This document shows, piece after piece, positions 22,543 to 33,834 of a stretch of 64,000 bases of DNA. Numbering within the stretch: the first letter of the stretch is position 1; the number at the start of each line of letters is the position of its first letter. The translations under genes and the position numbers were made by a program. The notes below the pieces were generated by a model, which was not told where the DNA came from, made no database searches, and saw only the letters and a program-made list of their open reading frames with translations. The stretch spans positions 7,866,990 to 7,930,989 of the forward strand of contig NC_052355.1 in assembly GCF_009727055.1 (NCBI RefSeq). Direction: 5' to 3'. Origin of the DNA: Benincasa hispida (taxonomy: Eukaryota > Streptophyta > Magnoliopsida > Cucurbitales > Cucurbitaceae).

Positions 22543-23980
22543 ATGAGTACTGGTGCTGTACCAGAATTCGAAGCTGACACTGAGATCGAGCATACCTTTC
22601 GCGCACGGGCACGCCAGAATCGGATAAGGCAAAAGAAAGCAGCGAGTATGGTAGATAATAACGACAATGCGGTTCCCGTAGTGAATCAAGAGGTTGTACG
22701 ACCAGCGCAAGATCCTATTTTCTTGGTTGCTGATCGCAACATCCCCATGAGGAATTATGCGGCACCCAACCTGTACGACTTTTCGCCTAGGATTTCGAGG
22801 CCTATTGTTGAGAAGAACGCAAGGTTCGAAATAAATCCGGTCATGCTACAAATGATCCAAAATGCAGGACAATTTGGGGGTCTACAAGGTGAAGACCTGC
22901 ATGCCCACTTGACCAGCTTTATCGAAATGTTCGGCAATTCTCATTACCTGGCGTAACCCTGGAGAGTATTAGACTGTATTTGTTCCCTTACACCTTGCGG
23001 GACGAAACCAAGAGGTGGGCTCACTCACTGGAGCCGAACGAGATCACATCATGGGATCAACTGGTGGAGCGATTCATGAAGAAGTTATTCCCGCCGGCCG
23101 TCAACGCGAGGCAACAAAAGAACGTGCTGAATTTTGAGAAAATGGAGAATGATACCCTGAGCACCGCCTGGGTGCGATTTAGAAGATTGGTGAAAAAATG
23201 CCCGTATATCGGGATACTCGATTGCATTTTGATGGAGACCTTTTATTACGGCCTGAATAGATCGATGCAGGCTATTGCTGATGCCTCCGCAGCAGGTGGT
23301 TTTATGGACAAAACGTATACTGAGGTGAAAGTCATCCTTGACCGCATATCGTGAAACATGGATGACATGATTAATGATGGCTATGGAGGCCAAGGCGTCG
23401 AAAGAAGAAAGAATGAAACGGCCATTGTCCTTGCGGAGACAATGACCACATTTGCCACGGTGACCTCCATCCTTTAATCGATGGCAATCAATCAAGGAGC
23501 CATCCCCCAACAATCAGGGCAACCCACTGCACCGGCTCAAGTGGCCACAATAAGTTGCGTTAATTATAGAGGGGCTCATGTAGCAGAAATGTGCCCATTG
23601 AATCTCCAACAAGTATGTGCCATCCAAAACAACCCCTTTAGCAAAGCCTACAATCCTGGCTGGTGGAGCCATCCTAAATTTGGTTGGGGAGGCAATCCTA
23701 ACCAAGGGGGACCAATCACCCATCAGAGTGGCAGTCGAGGAAATCCTCCTTTTCACCATACCTCTAACCAGAGGCAACCAAGGCAATCGCATAACCAGCA
23801 ACCCTTATCTTCGAACACCTCTAGAAGCTCATTGAGGCCCTGCTTAAACAATATATGGACAAAAATGACGGAGTAATGCAAGCGCACGCTTCTTCAATTC
23901 GAAACTTGGAGATCCAAGTGGGCCAGCTGGCATTTGAGCTGAGAAATAGAGCATCAGGAACGTTGCCCATCAACTCATAA
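22543..23980 (+). pseudogene. Athila-type Ty3/gypsy gag relic
   Basis: The ATG at 22543 opens a 137-residue piece ending HLTSFIEMFGNSHYLA. A one-base shift leads to 22980-23354, the core of the plant retrotransposon gag domain (LFPYTLRDETKRWAHSL, then FMKKLFPP and an LVKKCP block). Stops follow at 23352-23354 and 23477-23479. Next comes a degenerate zinc knuckle (CVNYRGAH...CPLN) in which the second Cys of the CX2C pair has been lost, then a Gly/Asn/Gln-rich stretch. A frameshift near 23830 restores the conserved tail IRNLEIQVGQLA. Gag would assemble the particle; this copy cannot make it. No pol follows. Confidence 0.9.
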
Positions 23981-24450
23981 GCCCCGGGATCCAATGGAAA
24001 GAAGCAATGTCCCTAGGACATTGGGCAGACAAGTCGGACTGCCTGCAGAGATGTGGATTGTGCTCATTCAAAGAAACGCATCTTCCGGTCCATATCTCAC
24101 ATCTATGTTTAATGCTTTCTTTAAATTCCTGTCTTATTGAATTCCTGAATGTTGTCTTTACTTCTTCATTTAATTCGTTTCTTGACTTTATGAATTTAAT
24201 TCTTCATTTATTTCCCCTTGCATTTATTTCTATACCGCCTTTAATTCTTTTAACTTTTTTGTAATTAGTTCGTTAGTCCTTAATTGGTGAATGATTGAGA
24301 AATAAAGAGAAATTTATTACCGAAAGTTACAGTACTTTGCGTTGATGAAAAAAATGAAATAAAATAAAATGAAACAATAAATATCGAGTATGCAAGGCGA
24401 TGACGGACGCATCTTGAATCAACAAGATACGCTTTGCGTTCATCTGGGGG
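23981..24450 (+). mobile_element. Start of the direct-repeat unit, non-coding
   Basis: gag ends and protease, RT, RNase H and integrase are all missing. The sequence from about 24005 is repeated at 29058. In the first 290 bases the two copies differ at about ten positions by eye. T-rich, no coding signal. Confidence 0.7.
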
Positions 24451-24630
24451 GTGTGTTGCGAGCGTATATATCCTTTGCCCGTCCTTGGCTAAATGCACTA
24501 TGTTGAGGTAGTGTTGCGCTGGTAGCAATATCGTGCGCCTAATCCTCCAGAAATGTGTTTAGTTAAGGGGTTTATTGCAGGGATGCATGCGTTGTTGCCC
24601 GTCATCTGCGAAGATGCAATTGCGTTGGTA
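24451..24630. repeat. 60-bp tandem repeat, three units
   Basis: Units start at 24451, 24511 and 24571. Shared words are GTGTTGCG at the start and a GCCCGTC-like core in the middle, with about 60-bp period. Related triplets occur at 29523-29703 and 62686-62865. Confidence 0.7.
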
Positions 24631-24998
24631 AACACATTGCATTAATCTTTACCTTGTGTCCGTTCAAATAAAACATTAAAGAAAATTCTTTTTGTCATTT
24701 GAGGAGTCCAATCATTTCATATCCTAAAGCAATGCTGATTCTACAGACGACAGGACGTTTTTCTGAAATTTCATAAATGAGGGAAGTTCGAGCGATGGGC
24801 CTTTTGAGTGTCTCGAGACCTGTCACCACGAAAAACGCATTGGACCCACTATGGCCCAACCTATATATAGGAACCCTTCGCCGTCTATGAATTCTTTACC
24901 TCATTTTTGGAAAATTGAAAACCCTAGCGCCCAACATACGAAACCTTCTTCATCCCAGAAACCCAACGATTTTTCTAGTCTTTCCAAGCTTACCATCC

Positions 24999-27963
24999 AT
25001 GGTCGACCAAGCTTCCCAACACTCTGCTTCACTATCAACCCCTTCCTCTGACCAAATCGCCATGCGAGAGGCAGCATTCCTCGTTGCCAGTCTCAGACTT
25101 GCTGCCCAACCTCATACCGTCCCGAGAATCGCCGGTAGAACCTGGAGAAACCCCATAGCTGTCAGACCTCCTCAGTTCAAGAGGGGGCAAAGCACTGAGA
25201 GCACACCATTTCCAACTCCTGCCGTCTCAACTGAGAGTGAGAAGAAGAGACACGATGATACGGAGGTGTTTGGTAAGATTCTGAGCAATCTGGAGCAAGG
25301 AGGGGGATTACCCGAGGCAAGGGTTCTAAACGAACCACTATCTACATAGGAGGTGGCGGTGGTGGTGAATGAAGTATGGTGGTGCTGGAGGCAGTGGTGA
25401 ATGAAAAAGATATAGAAAGAGGCACTCTGGCCTTAGAGACTCCTGAGGTAACTGCCAACGCAGGAACCTATGACGAAACCTCCAAATTTACGGTGGAGGA
25501 GATTGCGGTGGCTGAAGTTGCGATGGATGAGGTTGCAGTGGAGACGCAACCAGAAGTAGTTGAGGAGAAAAAGAAGAAGAAGAAAAGCAAAGGGAGAAGG
25601 GCTGGAGAGGCTGAGTCTTCTCATCATCGCAAGGAGAAAAAGAATAAAGAAAAGAAGGATGATGACGAAGATGAGGAAGAGAAGAAGGAAAGGAAGAAGA
25701 AAGAGAAGGAAGAAAGAAGAATGCGTGAGCGTGAAGAAAAGCGCCTAAGAAAAGAAGAAGATAAGAAGTAGAGGGCTGCGAGCCCGAAAAATGATGGAGA
25801 ATCGACCTCCATAAGGGAGAATGGGGGAAAACAGCGTAATTAATGGAGCCGATGCAACTTGAAACAACACAAATGGTTGCGACGGAGGAAGGCGAAGAAG
25901 GAGAAACTACCCCCCTGATGTGGCGTCACAGGGAGAATGTGCCACAAGGGTCTACTGTTGACACTCAAAGATTAATCATCACACTAGAAGAAAACGAAAG
26001 AAGAAGAAAAGAAGAGAAGGAGAAACAGGAGAAAATGGAGTGCGCAAAACTCATCATGGCAGATGGAAATCGCAGAAGAAGAATGCAAGATGTGAAAATA
26101 CGCAGTAATAATAAACTCGCAAGGCTCGAAGGGATAAGGAGGCGCGAGAAGGAACAGCGTCTATTGCTGGCCTCCGAGCAATTTGTAGAAGAATTTAAGA
26201 GAGAAGAAAGAGAAGAAGAAGAAGAGGAAGAGAAAAAGAATAAGGAAGAAGAGGAGAGGAGATTGAAAGAGGAGAAAGGGAATAAGCGCGAAGCTAATAA
26301 AAGAATGAGGAACTCACAGAAGAAGAAGGGTAAAGAACTCGCAGAACGCGAGAAGAAGGAACAACGTAGAGAGCGGGAGAAGAGACAAAGGCAAGCAGCC
26401 CCCCTTACATTGGCAAAAGAAAAGGGTAAAGCAATCACAAAAAGTAGTGAGCCCGCGTTGGCAAGGAAGCGTCCATCGAAGAGAAAAGAGAATGATGTCA
26501 TGCTGATAGAGATGGGCTTCTATCCTGTGCCAATGCCACTTCCTGACCTCATCACAAGTGTGATTGTGGAACACAGCTGGGACACATTTTGCCAATGCCC
26601 AGCCATTATTATGTCGCAGGTAGTGAGAGACTTCTATAGAGGGCGTCTACACGGAACCAGGGATGCAGTGACCTTCAAAGGAGAAATGGTGTACTTCAGC
26701 GTAGTGCACATCAATGAGATATACCAAATGAAGGATAACCCGGATGCACCGGGGAACAAAATTATTGATGATCCTATTGAGCAACAGATGGAGGACGCGC
26801 TGAGAGTATTAACGTAATCGGGCACGAAGTGGTCGGTTTCACTCAAGGGCATCCGCACCCTGGCATCCAAGTCTTTGCTTCTTGAGGGAAGGCTTTGGGT
26901 CTACTTGGTCAAGAAGCAGCTAATCCCAACCACACATGACAAAACTGTATCAAGGGATCGAGTCATGGCCGCATATTACATTATGCATGGCATACCAATT
27001 GACATAGGGCAGTTGATCGCAAGACAGCTCAGAGCACTAATGGGGCATATTCGAGGACAATACTTCTTTCCATGGACTGTTTCAAGTCTGTGCCTGTCAA
27101 TGGGCATAGGCGTTGATGAAGAGCCTATGCCTAAAGTCCATGGCCTTATCAACATAAAGATCTTGAGGTTTCTCCTCAAAGACTCCCCATATTGCCCTGA
27201 GCTACCCTTTAAGAGGCCCACAATCGACCTCAATGCGCCGCGGGAACCAAGGCCTAAGAGACCACGCAGTGAAAGCAAGGGAAAAGAAAAGGTCCAAGAG
27301 TCAACAATGCATGATCCAGAACCTTTGGACCCTTTGTCCTTGATAATTTGTCCTCCAAGCCCTCCGAGCCCACCCGCAAAACCTTCTTCTCCACTCCATG
27401 AACACTTTACCAATCTTCTCCTCATTCCCAATTCTCCAACTGTTCACCCAGTAGCCCTAACTTCACCCTCAACTTCATCACTGCAACCTTCCATTCCACG
27501 GCCGAAAGTTGATGACCCACACGATTTGGGTGAAGGCACCTCTGCCCAAAACGATGCTGGCGAGGCATCGCAGGCAAAACCCTCCATAACTTCCCTAGCT
27601 GCTGAGTTAGCAAAAATACGGTCACTTCTAACCCAACAACAACAACTTCTCTTCCAACAGCAGAAACTCTTCAATCAACAACAAGCCTACTTCGACCAGT
27701 GGTTTGATGCAGTAATAGAGCAAGTTGATAATATTCAGTGCAGTGTTGCCACATCAAGGGAGGTGCTGATCAACATACTTTGCAACACTCATACGATCAA
27801 CCGCCACCAAAGACAACTTGCGGAGCGCAACCATGAATACTTTAATTTTCTCACAACATACCTTCATGGTCTATTGGTGCCTCTGCATCTCAGGCAACAC
27901 TTGCTTTTTGAAGAGACTTCTTTTGCATCACCGCAAAACCTTCCTCCAGCTCCTCAGCAATAA
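24999..27963 (+). pseudogene. Athila envelope-like third ORF (plant transposon protein domain), copy 1
   Basis: The chosen start is ATG 24999. The N-terminal part (24999-25349) is polar and ends in TAG. Frame 2 carries 25376-25771, and frame 1 continues at 25843-26817. The middle, about 25555-26410, is a Lys/Glu/Arg-rich, probably coiled-coil stretch. At about 26500-27200 lies a region resembling the plant transposon protein domain of Athila ORF3 (VRDFYRGRLHG, ...KQLIPTTH, YYIMHGIPIDIGQLI). It is broken only by TAA 26815-26817. A Pro/Ser-rich stretch, a Gln-rich coil (about 27630-27700) and a stop after 27960 follow. Function is unproven; it is often called envelope-like by position between pol and the 3' LTR. 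No clear signal peptide or membrane segment is seen. Confidence 0.78.
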
Positions 27964-28420
27964 TCCTTACATTCTATTTTTTTATGCGGCCATTCTGCAA
28001 TATTTTTTTATTATTCAATTCATTGTTTAATTAAATTCTTTGATTCTTTGTACAGGCAACAATTTTGTATTGCATTAATTTTTAATTATTTGTATATTTT
28101 ATTAAAATTCAATACAATTGAGTATATATTCACTCCATTTGCTTGTGCCTTTTTCTTTATCATCCTTTGTCAATATTTGCAATATTCTTAATCTTTTATT
28201 TTCTGCGTTCTTCATTGTGTTGCCATGATGTAATATATGTCTATACTTAGAAACATTTCCCATACTTTGTAAATTCTAACTAACACTTAGTTAATTATTA
28301 GTTTAGCAGTACTTTACCTTTTATCTTTCAAAGTTCTGCTCAAACCTTCTTTTTGAAATTTTTTTTCTAAGTGTTTGTCTAGTCTATCCAAACAACGAAA
28401 TGAGGACCTTGCTCATCTTT
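27964..28420 (+). mobile_element. 3' untranslated region of the Athila-like element
   Basis: AT-rich and non-coding. It is homologous to 62950-63340 in the same direction, sharing TTTGATTCTTTGTACA at 28038 and 62957. Confidence 0.7.
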
Positions 28421-28440
28421 AAATTTGGGTGTGGGGAAGG
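28421..28440 (+). promoter_or_regulatory. Purine-rich tract, candidate polypurine tract
   Basis: A G/A-rich tract with AAATTTGGGTGTGGGGAAGG. A close match is at 63338-63357, and a related AAATTTGAGGGTA directly precedes the LTR start at 62187 on the minus strand. Here no TGATAAC LTR start follows, so its role as a plus-strand primer is inferred from the relatives. Confidence 0.5.
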
Positions 28441-29057
28441 TTTGAGCAGATAAGATCAAGAATATGCGATGAAGAAAATGCGTTCATTGCCATTTCAAAA
28501 AAATAATAAAAAAAAATTTACAAAACTCCAATGTCAGCGCAAGGGAAAACCTAAAAAACAATCCCAACCTGATAAGAGTTTAGTTGTGAAAGGAGCCTGC
28601 TCATAGTTGGATGTTCGTATGACCCCCGTAGGAACAAGCCAAAATGAAGGTGGGTTTCCAAGAACAACGTAGTATGAAAATAAATGAAATAGAAAAAAAT
28701 ATATATATAAAAATGCAAGAGATAACTCCTCTGAATATCATGAGTTAAAGTTGAGATTGGCACACAACCGTAGTTGGATGTTCGCATGACACCCATGGGA
28801 ACAAACCAAAACGAAGGGTGTAACCATGACCAACAGTCTCTAATAAATGACGCAAAAGTTTTGACCACCGTATATAGNAAATGACGCAAAAGTTTTGACC
28901 ACCGTATATAGACGCATCAAGTTGTTTTGACAAAGAAGAGATAAACATTCTATTTTTTAAAAAAAAAAAAAAAAAAAACTAGAAAGCACCTTTGAGCAGA
29001 ATTTTGTTATATAGACGAATAACGTAGGGCTTTGTTAAGAATTAGCAAGGATAGGAG
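28441..29057. mobile_element. Athila 3' repeat segment with an N gap and a poly-A run
   Basis: This segment recurs inverted at 62390-62640 and direct at 63420-63745. A 33-bp duplication flanks the N at 28878. A run of about 20 A's lies near 28960-28978. No coding signal. Confidence 0.65.
28845..28911. repeat. 33-bp direct repeat around a single N
   Basis: Bases 28845-28877 and 28879-28911 are identical and separated by N at 28878, the same pattern as at 14171. Likely an unmerged contig overlap. Confidence 0.9.
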
Positions 29058-29522
29058 GAAATTCCTTAGGACATTAGGCAGGCAAGCCGAACAGCCTGCG
29101 GAGATGTGGATTGCGCTCATTCAAAGAAACGCATCTTCCGGTCCATATCTCACATCTATGTTTAATGCTTTCTTTAAATTCCTGTCTTATTGAATTCCTG
29201 AATTTTGTCTTTACTTCTTCATTTAATTCGTTTCTTGAATTTATGAATTTAATTCTTCATTTATTTCCCCTTGCATTTATTTCTGTACCGCCTTTAATTC
29301 TCTTAACTTTTTTGTAATTAATGTGTTAGTCCTTAATTGGTGAATGATTGAGAAATAAAGAGAAATTTATTACCGAGAGTCACAGTACTTTGCGTTGATG
29401 AAAAAAATGAAATAAAATAAAATGAAACAATAAATATCGAGTATGCAAGGTGATGATGGACGCATCTTGAATCAACAAGATACGCTTTGTGTTCATCCAA
29501 CTCAAATATGTTGAAGTTGAGG
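29058..29522 (+). mobile_element. Second copy of the direct-repeat unit, non-coding start
   Basis: Matches 24005-24450 (CATCTTCCGGTCCATATC at 24078 and 29130). Begins the second, shorter copy of the roughly 5-kb unit. Confidence 0.8.
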
Positions 29523-29703
29523 GATGTGTTGCACACGTATATGTCCTTTGTCCGTCCTTGGCTAAGTGCACTATGTTGAGGTAGTGTTGCGCTGGTAGCA
29601 ATACCGTGCGCCCGATCCTCTAGAAATGTGTTTAGTTAAGGGGGTGTGTTGCGGGGATGCATGCGTTGTTGCCCGTCTTCTGTGAAGATGCAATTGCCTT
29701 GGT
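29523..29703. repeat. 60-bp tandem repeat, three units (second copy)
   Basis: Same three-unit array as 24451-24630, with the same GTGTTGCG and CCCGTC words. Confidence 0.65.
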
Positions 29704-30072
29704 AAACACATTGCGTTAATCTTTACCTTGCGTCCATTCGAATAAAACATTAAAGAAATTTTTTTTTTGTCATTTGAGGAGTCCAATCGTTTCGTATCCC
29801 AAAGCAATGCTAATTCTGTAGACGAAAGGACATTTTTATGAAATTTCATAAATGAGGGAAGTTCGAGTGATGAACCTTTTGAGTGTCTCGAGACCTATCA
29901 CCATGAAAAACGCATTGAGCCCACTACAGTCCAACCTATATACAGGAACCCTTCCCCGTCTATGAATTCTTTACCTCATTTTGGCAAATTGAAAACCCTA
30001 GCGCCTAGCATACGAAGCCTTCTTCATCCCAGAAACCCAACGATTTTTCCAGTCTTCCTAAGCTTATTATCC

Positions 30073-31098
30073 ATGGCCGACCAAGATTCCCAACACTCTA
30101 CTTCACCTCAACCCCTTCCTCTGACCAAATCGCCATGCGAGAGGCAGCATTCCTCGCTGCCAGTCGCAGACTTGCTGCCCAACCCCATACCGTCCCGAGA
30201 ATCGCCGATAGAACTCGGAGAAACCCCTTAGCCGTTAGACCTCCTCAGTTCAAGAGGGGGCAAAGCACTGAGAGCAAACCAGTTCCAACTCCTTCCATCT
30301 CAACTGAGAGTGAGAAGAAGAGACGCGATGATACGGAGGTGTTTGGTAATATTCTGAGCAATCTGGAGCAAGGAGGGGGATTACCCGAGGCAGGGGTTCT
30401 AAACCAACCACTGTCTACGGAGGTGGTGGTGGTGGTGGTGAATGAAGAAGAGATAGAAAGAGGCACTCTGGCCTTAGAGACTTCTGAGGTAACTGCCAAC
30501 GCAGGAACCTATGACGGAACGTCCAAAGTTGCAGTGGAGGATATTTCGATGACTGAAGTTCCGATGGATGAGGTTGCCGTGGAGACGCAACCAGAAGTTT
30601 TTGAAGGGAAAAAGAAGAAGAAGAAAAGTAAAGGGAGAAAGGCTGGAGAGGCTGAGTCTTCTCATCATCGCAAGGAGTAAAAGAATAAAGAAAAGAAGGA
30701 TGATGACGAAGATGAGGAAGAGAAGAAGGAAAGAAAGAAGAAAAAGAAGGAAGAAAGAAGAATGCGCCGGCGTGAAGAAAGGCACCTAATAAAAGAAGAA
30801 GAAAAGAAGCAAAGGGCTGCGAGCCCGACAAAAGATGGAGAATCGATCTCCGTAAGGGAGGATAGAGGGGAAACAACGCAATTGATGGAGTCGATGCAAC
30901 CTGAAACAACACAAATGGTTGTGACAGAGGAAGACAAAAAAGGAGAAACTACCCCTCTGATGTGGCGTCGTAGGAAGAATGCACCGCAAGGGTCTACTGT
31001 TGACCCTTAAAGATTAATCATCGTACTAGAAGAAAAAGAAAGAAGAAGAAAAGAAGAGGAGGAGAAACAGAAGAAAATGGAGCACGAAAAACTCATCA
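30073..31098 (+). pseudogene. Athila envelope-like ORF, copy 2, truncated
   Basis: Same gene as at 24999 with about 90% similarity by eye. A one-base difference soon after ATG 30073 shifts the frame, and the main frame is then open from about 30135 to TAA 30678-30680, where copy 1 has a Glu codon. It reopens to TAA 31008-31010, where copy 1 has a Gln codon. Conversely it reads through where copy 1 has TAG at 25347. The Lys/Glu-rich stretch is present. The transposon protein domain is lost because the copy is cut at 31098 by a copia LTR fragment. Confidence 0.8.
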
Positions 31099-31887
31099 TG
31101 GGTCTACTAATGTCCTTTGATTTGTGTAGGTGAGAGTGGCTAGTTCACCAACTTAATAAGTCTACCATTTTAGGGACAAGACCGAAGGGGGAGCTTGGAA
31201 CAAAATAATACAAGATGAAATTTCCTCCTTCCAGTCCTCCGGGTAAGTAAATGTGTATTTCCTTAAGTGTTATCTGGGGACTTGAACAAAGGACCCTACC
31301 CTCTCATTGGCCTAAGAGGGGTTTTTGTTTATTGGGTCGACCATAAGTAGGTTGTTCATTAGAGGAGCGTTGGTACTTAAGGAGTCAGAGGTAACCCAAG
31401 GGTGAAACGGTAATTTGACCCAGTTAGAGTTACAAACACTCGTGAAAGACTAACTTCTTGTTGTTGGTCTATATTTATGGAAATAGAAATATGTCTATAG
31501 TCAGAAGAGTGTAGTTCTGGGTCTTTAGTGGAGTGTACCCATAGTTACCGAGTATTGATTAACTTGGTTAAGAACTTTAGCCAATTAATCTCATATCGTT
31601 AGAGCTTATGAACTACAAGTCCACCAGGTTCCCTTGTTAGCTCACTAAAGGATATTAAAGAGGAATTATTTGAATTGTTTAAATCAATTTTAGGAAATTG
31701 TATATTAATATGATTAATATGTAATTGATATGGATGTGATAAATATGTTTGAAGTATGCTATAAGTATGAGAATGATTTAGAGTTTTATGAGATATATTA
31801 AAAGGATAATTGTGCATGGATCTATATTATGAATAACTATACTACATATAGTTGGAGATGCCTTTTGCCAAGAAAAATAGATTTAAA
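31099..31887 (+). mobile_element. Copia LTR fragment of another subfamily
   Basis: Follows the LTR word order seen at 43000-43600 (TCCTTTGATTTGTGTAGG, then the ACTTAAGGAGT block). It lacks the LTR start and merges near 31888 into the next LTR. Confidence 0.65.
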
Positions 31888-33520
31888 CTATTGAGGGCGG
31901 TCCTTTGATTTGTATGGGTGAGAGTGGCCAGGTCGCCGATTGAAACCTACCATTTTCGGGATTCGTCTGATTTGGGAGCTAGGAACTCAACTATAGAAGA
32001 TGGAATTCACTCCTTCCCTGAGGTAGGGGTAAGTAGATAGATAGCTCCCTTAAAGGCTGATTCCAGGGCTTGAACGATGTGGTGCCACACACTTTCTCTT
32101 GGCCCGAGAGGTGTCACACATACTTGGACTATGTTGTATTGTTCATTAGAGGAATCAATGGTACTTAAGGAGTGAGATGTAACTATAGGAGCAAAATAGT
32201 AATTTGGCCCAACTGTACTTACGAGCATCTGTGAAGGGTCATCGTACTCATGATTGGTTATATCCGATGGACACAAAAATATATCTGTGGTAAGAAGAGT
32301 TCAGTTGTTGATCTTTAATGGATGCCTGACAATTAACGGATGGTGGATCTCGTGGCTAAAGAGTCTAGTCAGCTATTCACGGACCATTGGAGCTTAGAGA
32401 CACAGGTCCATTAGGTCCCCTGGGTAGCTTGGATAAAGTCAAGAATCAGTGTTTGGGTTAATTTGAAATGTTCAAATTGACAAGGGGAAGTTCGATTATA
32501 TATGATATAATTGGACTGGTTAATTATATATGATATAATTAGCTAAATGTATGATACATTATTTTGGAGGAAATTAGATATAAATATGATTTATATCAAG
32601 TAGAGGAGAAATCACTATAGTAGATATATGATATCAAACTATAGGGTAAAAATATAATATGATTATATTTATTATTAATTTAATTGGTTAATTATTGATA
32701 ATTAAGCCAAAATCTCGCTCAAATGTGCGTTAGTGGAAACAACATTGGTTATTGTAACCGATGAATAAAAATGAAATTTGTTTCATTTTGAAAAGTTCGA
32801 AAGTTTGGAAAAAGATCAAAGGATGCGTTGGTGTGAAAACATAAACGATCACTTAAGTAAATCGAAAGCCTATATGATAGTCGCTTAGCGCCTAAACGAT
32901 CGCATACCGCGCGCCTAAATGATCGTCTACCTAGCGCCTAAACGATCGCACACTAAGTTCTAAATGATCACTTAGCTTTCCTAAACGATCGTGTAGTGTG
33001 TTGTGTTTGTTAAACGATCGCCTACCTTTTCCTTAGTGATCGCTCAGTATAATCTACGCGATCATGTAGTCTCTTCTAGTGATAAGCATCTTAATATGCG
33101 ATAGCTTTATTTTTTCTCTCACTTGCTTATTGCCTACACGTTCCGTTCTTTCTCCTACCTCTACCAAACTCACCAAAGACCACGCTTTGGGTTCTCACTC
33201 CGAGAATACCTAGGGCTCTTTTTTGGTGGTGTCATCCCCGTTGGGTTCGTGAGTTTGCGATTGTTCGTGTTGCTGTAGTCGACACATCTGCTGGGCATTG
33301 GTTGATCGGGTAGAGGTTTCCGCTGCGTTGAGTTCCAAAGTTTGAAGACCGTCTTCAATTGGTATGGGAACTCTCTCCCTTGTTATTTCTTGTTCAAAGC
33401 ATGCCGTTAATTACTGTTTGTTTGCATCACTATGAATTTGAATGTATATGGTGTATTTCTGTCACGGTGAAATTGGCGATCCGAACGCGCTCGTAGAACT
33501 CTTCGTTAAGAGATCCTTCA
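31888..33520 (+). mobile_element. 5' LTR of the large copia element D, start missing
   Basis: Aligns with 40968-42273 of the 3' LTR and ends ...GATCCTTCA at 33520, two bases before the primer site. The first about 520 bases are missing. It keeps about 370 bases near 32620-33000 that the 3' LTR has lost, including much of the CGATCG cluster. Confidence 0.85.
32840..33080. repeat. CGATCG-type motif cluster 3 (in the LTR)
   Basis: Words such as AAACGATCGCATAC, AAATGATCGTCTAC, AAACGATCGTGTAG and AAACGATCGCCTAC repeat with about 16-25-base spacing. It lies in the 3' half of the element D 5' LTR. Confidence 0.85.
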
Positions 33521-33522
33521 AT

Positions 33523-33534
33523 TGGTATCAGAGC
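33523..33534 (+). promoter_or_regulatory. Primer binding site, initiator tRNA-Met type (element D)
   Basis: Exact TGGTATCAGAGC, two bases after the LTR end. Fixes the orientation and the LTR boundary of element D. Confidence 0.95.
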
Positions 33535-33834
33535 CTGGTTCTGATAATCCAATTTCATATGTTGCAACGAAATTACATTTACGTTCTTGGTGGGTGCATT
33601 TCTACACTGTTTAATCGTTAAATTGTTGTGGATGTGCGGATTAATGGATGTTTTCGTGGATGGTTAGCCTCGATTTGATTTAATTCATTTACATTTGCGG
33701 TTGTTTGTAAAGGCCCCTGCGTTTTTGGGCATTAATAATCGTTATTGAGTCTGTATTCAAAGTTTGTTTGAATTTTGAGTCGTTCGTGAAGAAGTTTGGA
33801 GCAAGCGTTACGTTTCTTCGAGGAAGAAGATGAT

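Noticed and set aside
25965..26501. A 178-residue minus-strand frame rich in Ser, Phe and Leu
   Set aside because: It is the antisense shadow of the Lys/Glu-rich envelope-like ORF; purine-rich coding strands give open Ser/Phe/Leu frames in reverse.
24999..27963. A viral envelope glycoprotein
   Set aside because: No clear signal peptide, transmembrane segment or cysteine pattern is visible; the label envelope-like reflects only position in Athila-type elements.
30415..30912. A 165-residue minus-strand frame
   Set aside because: Antisense shadow of the second envelope-like ORF copy; low-complexity composition.
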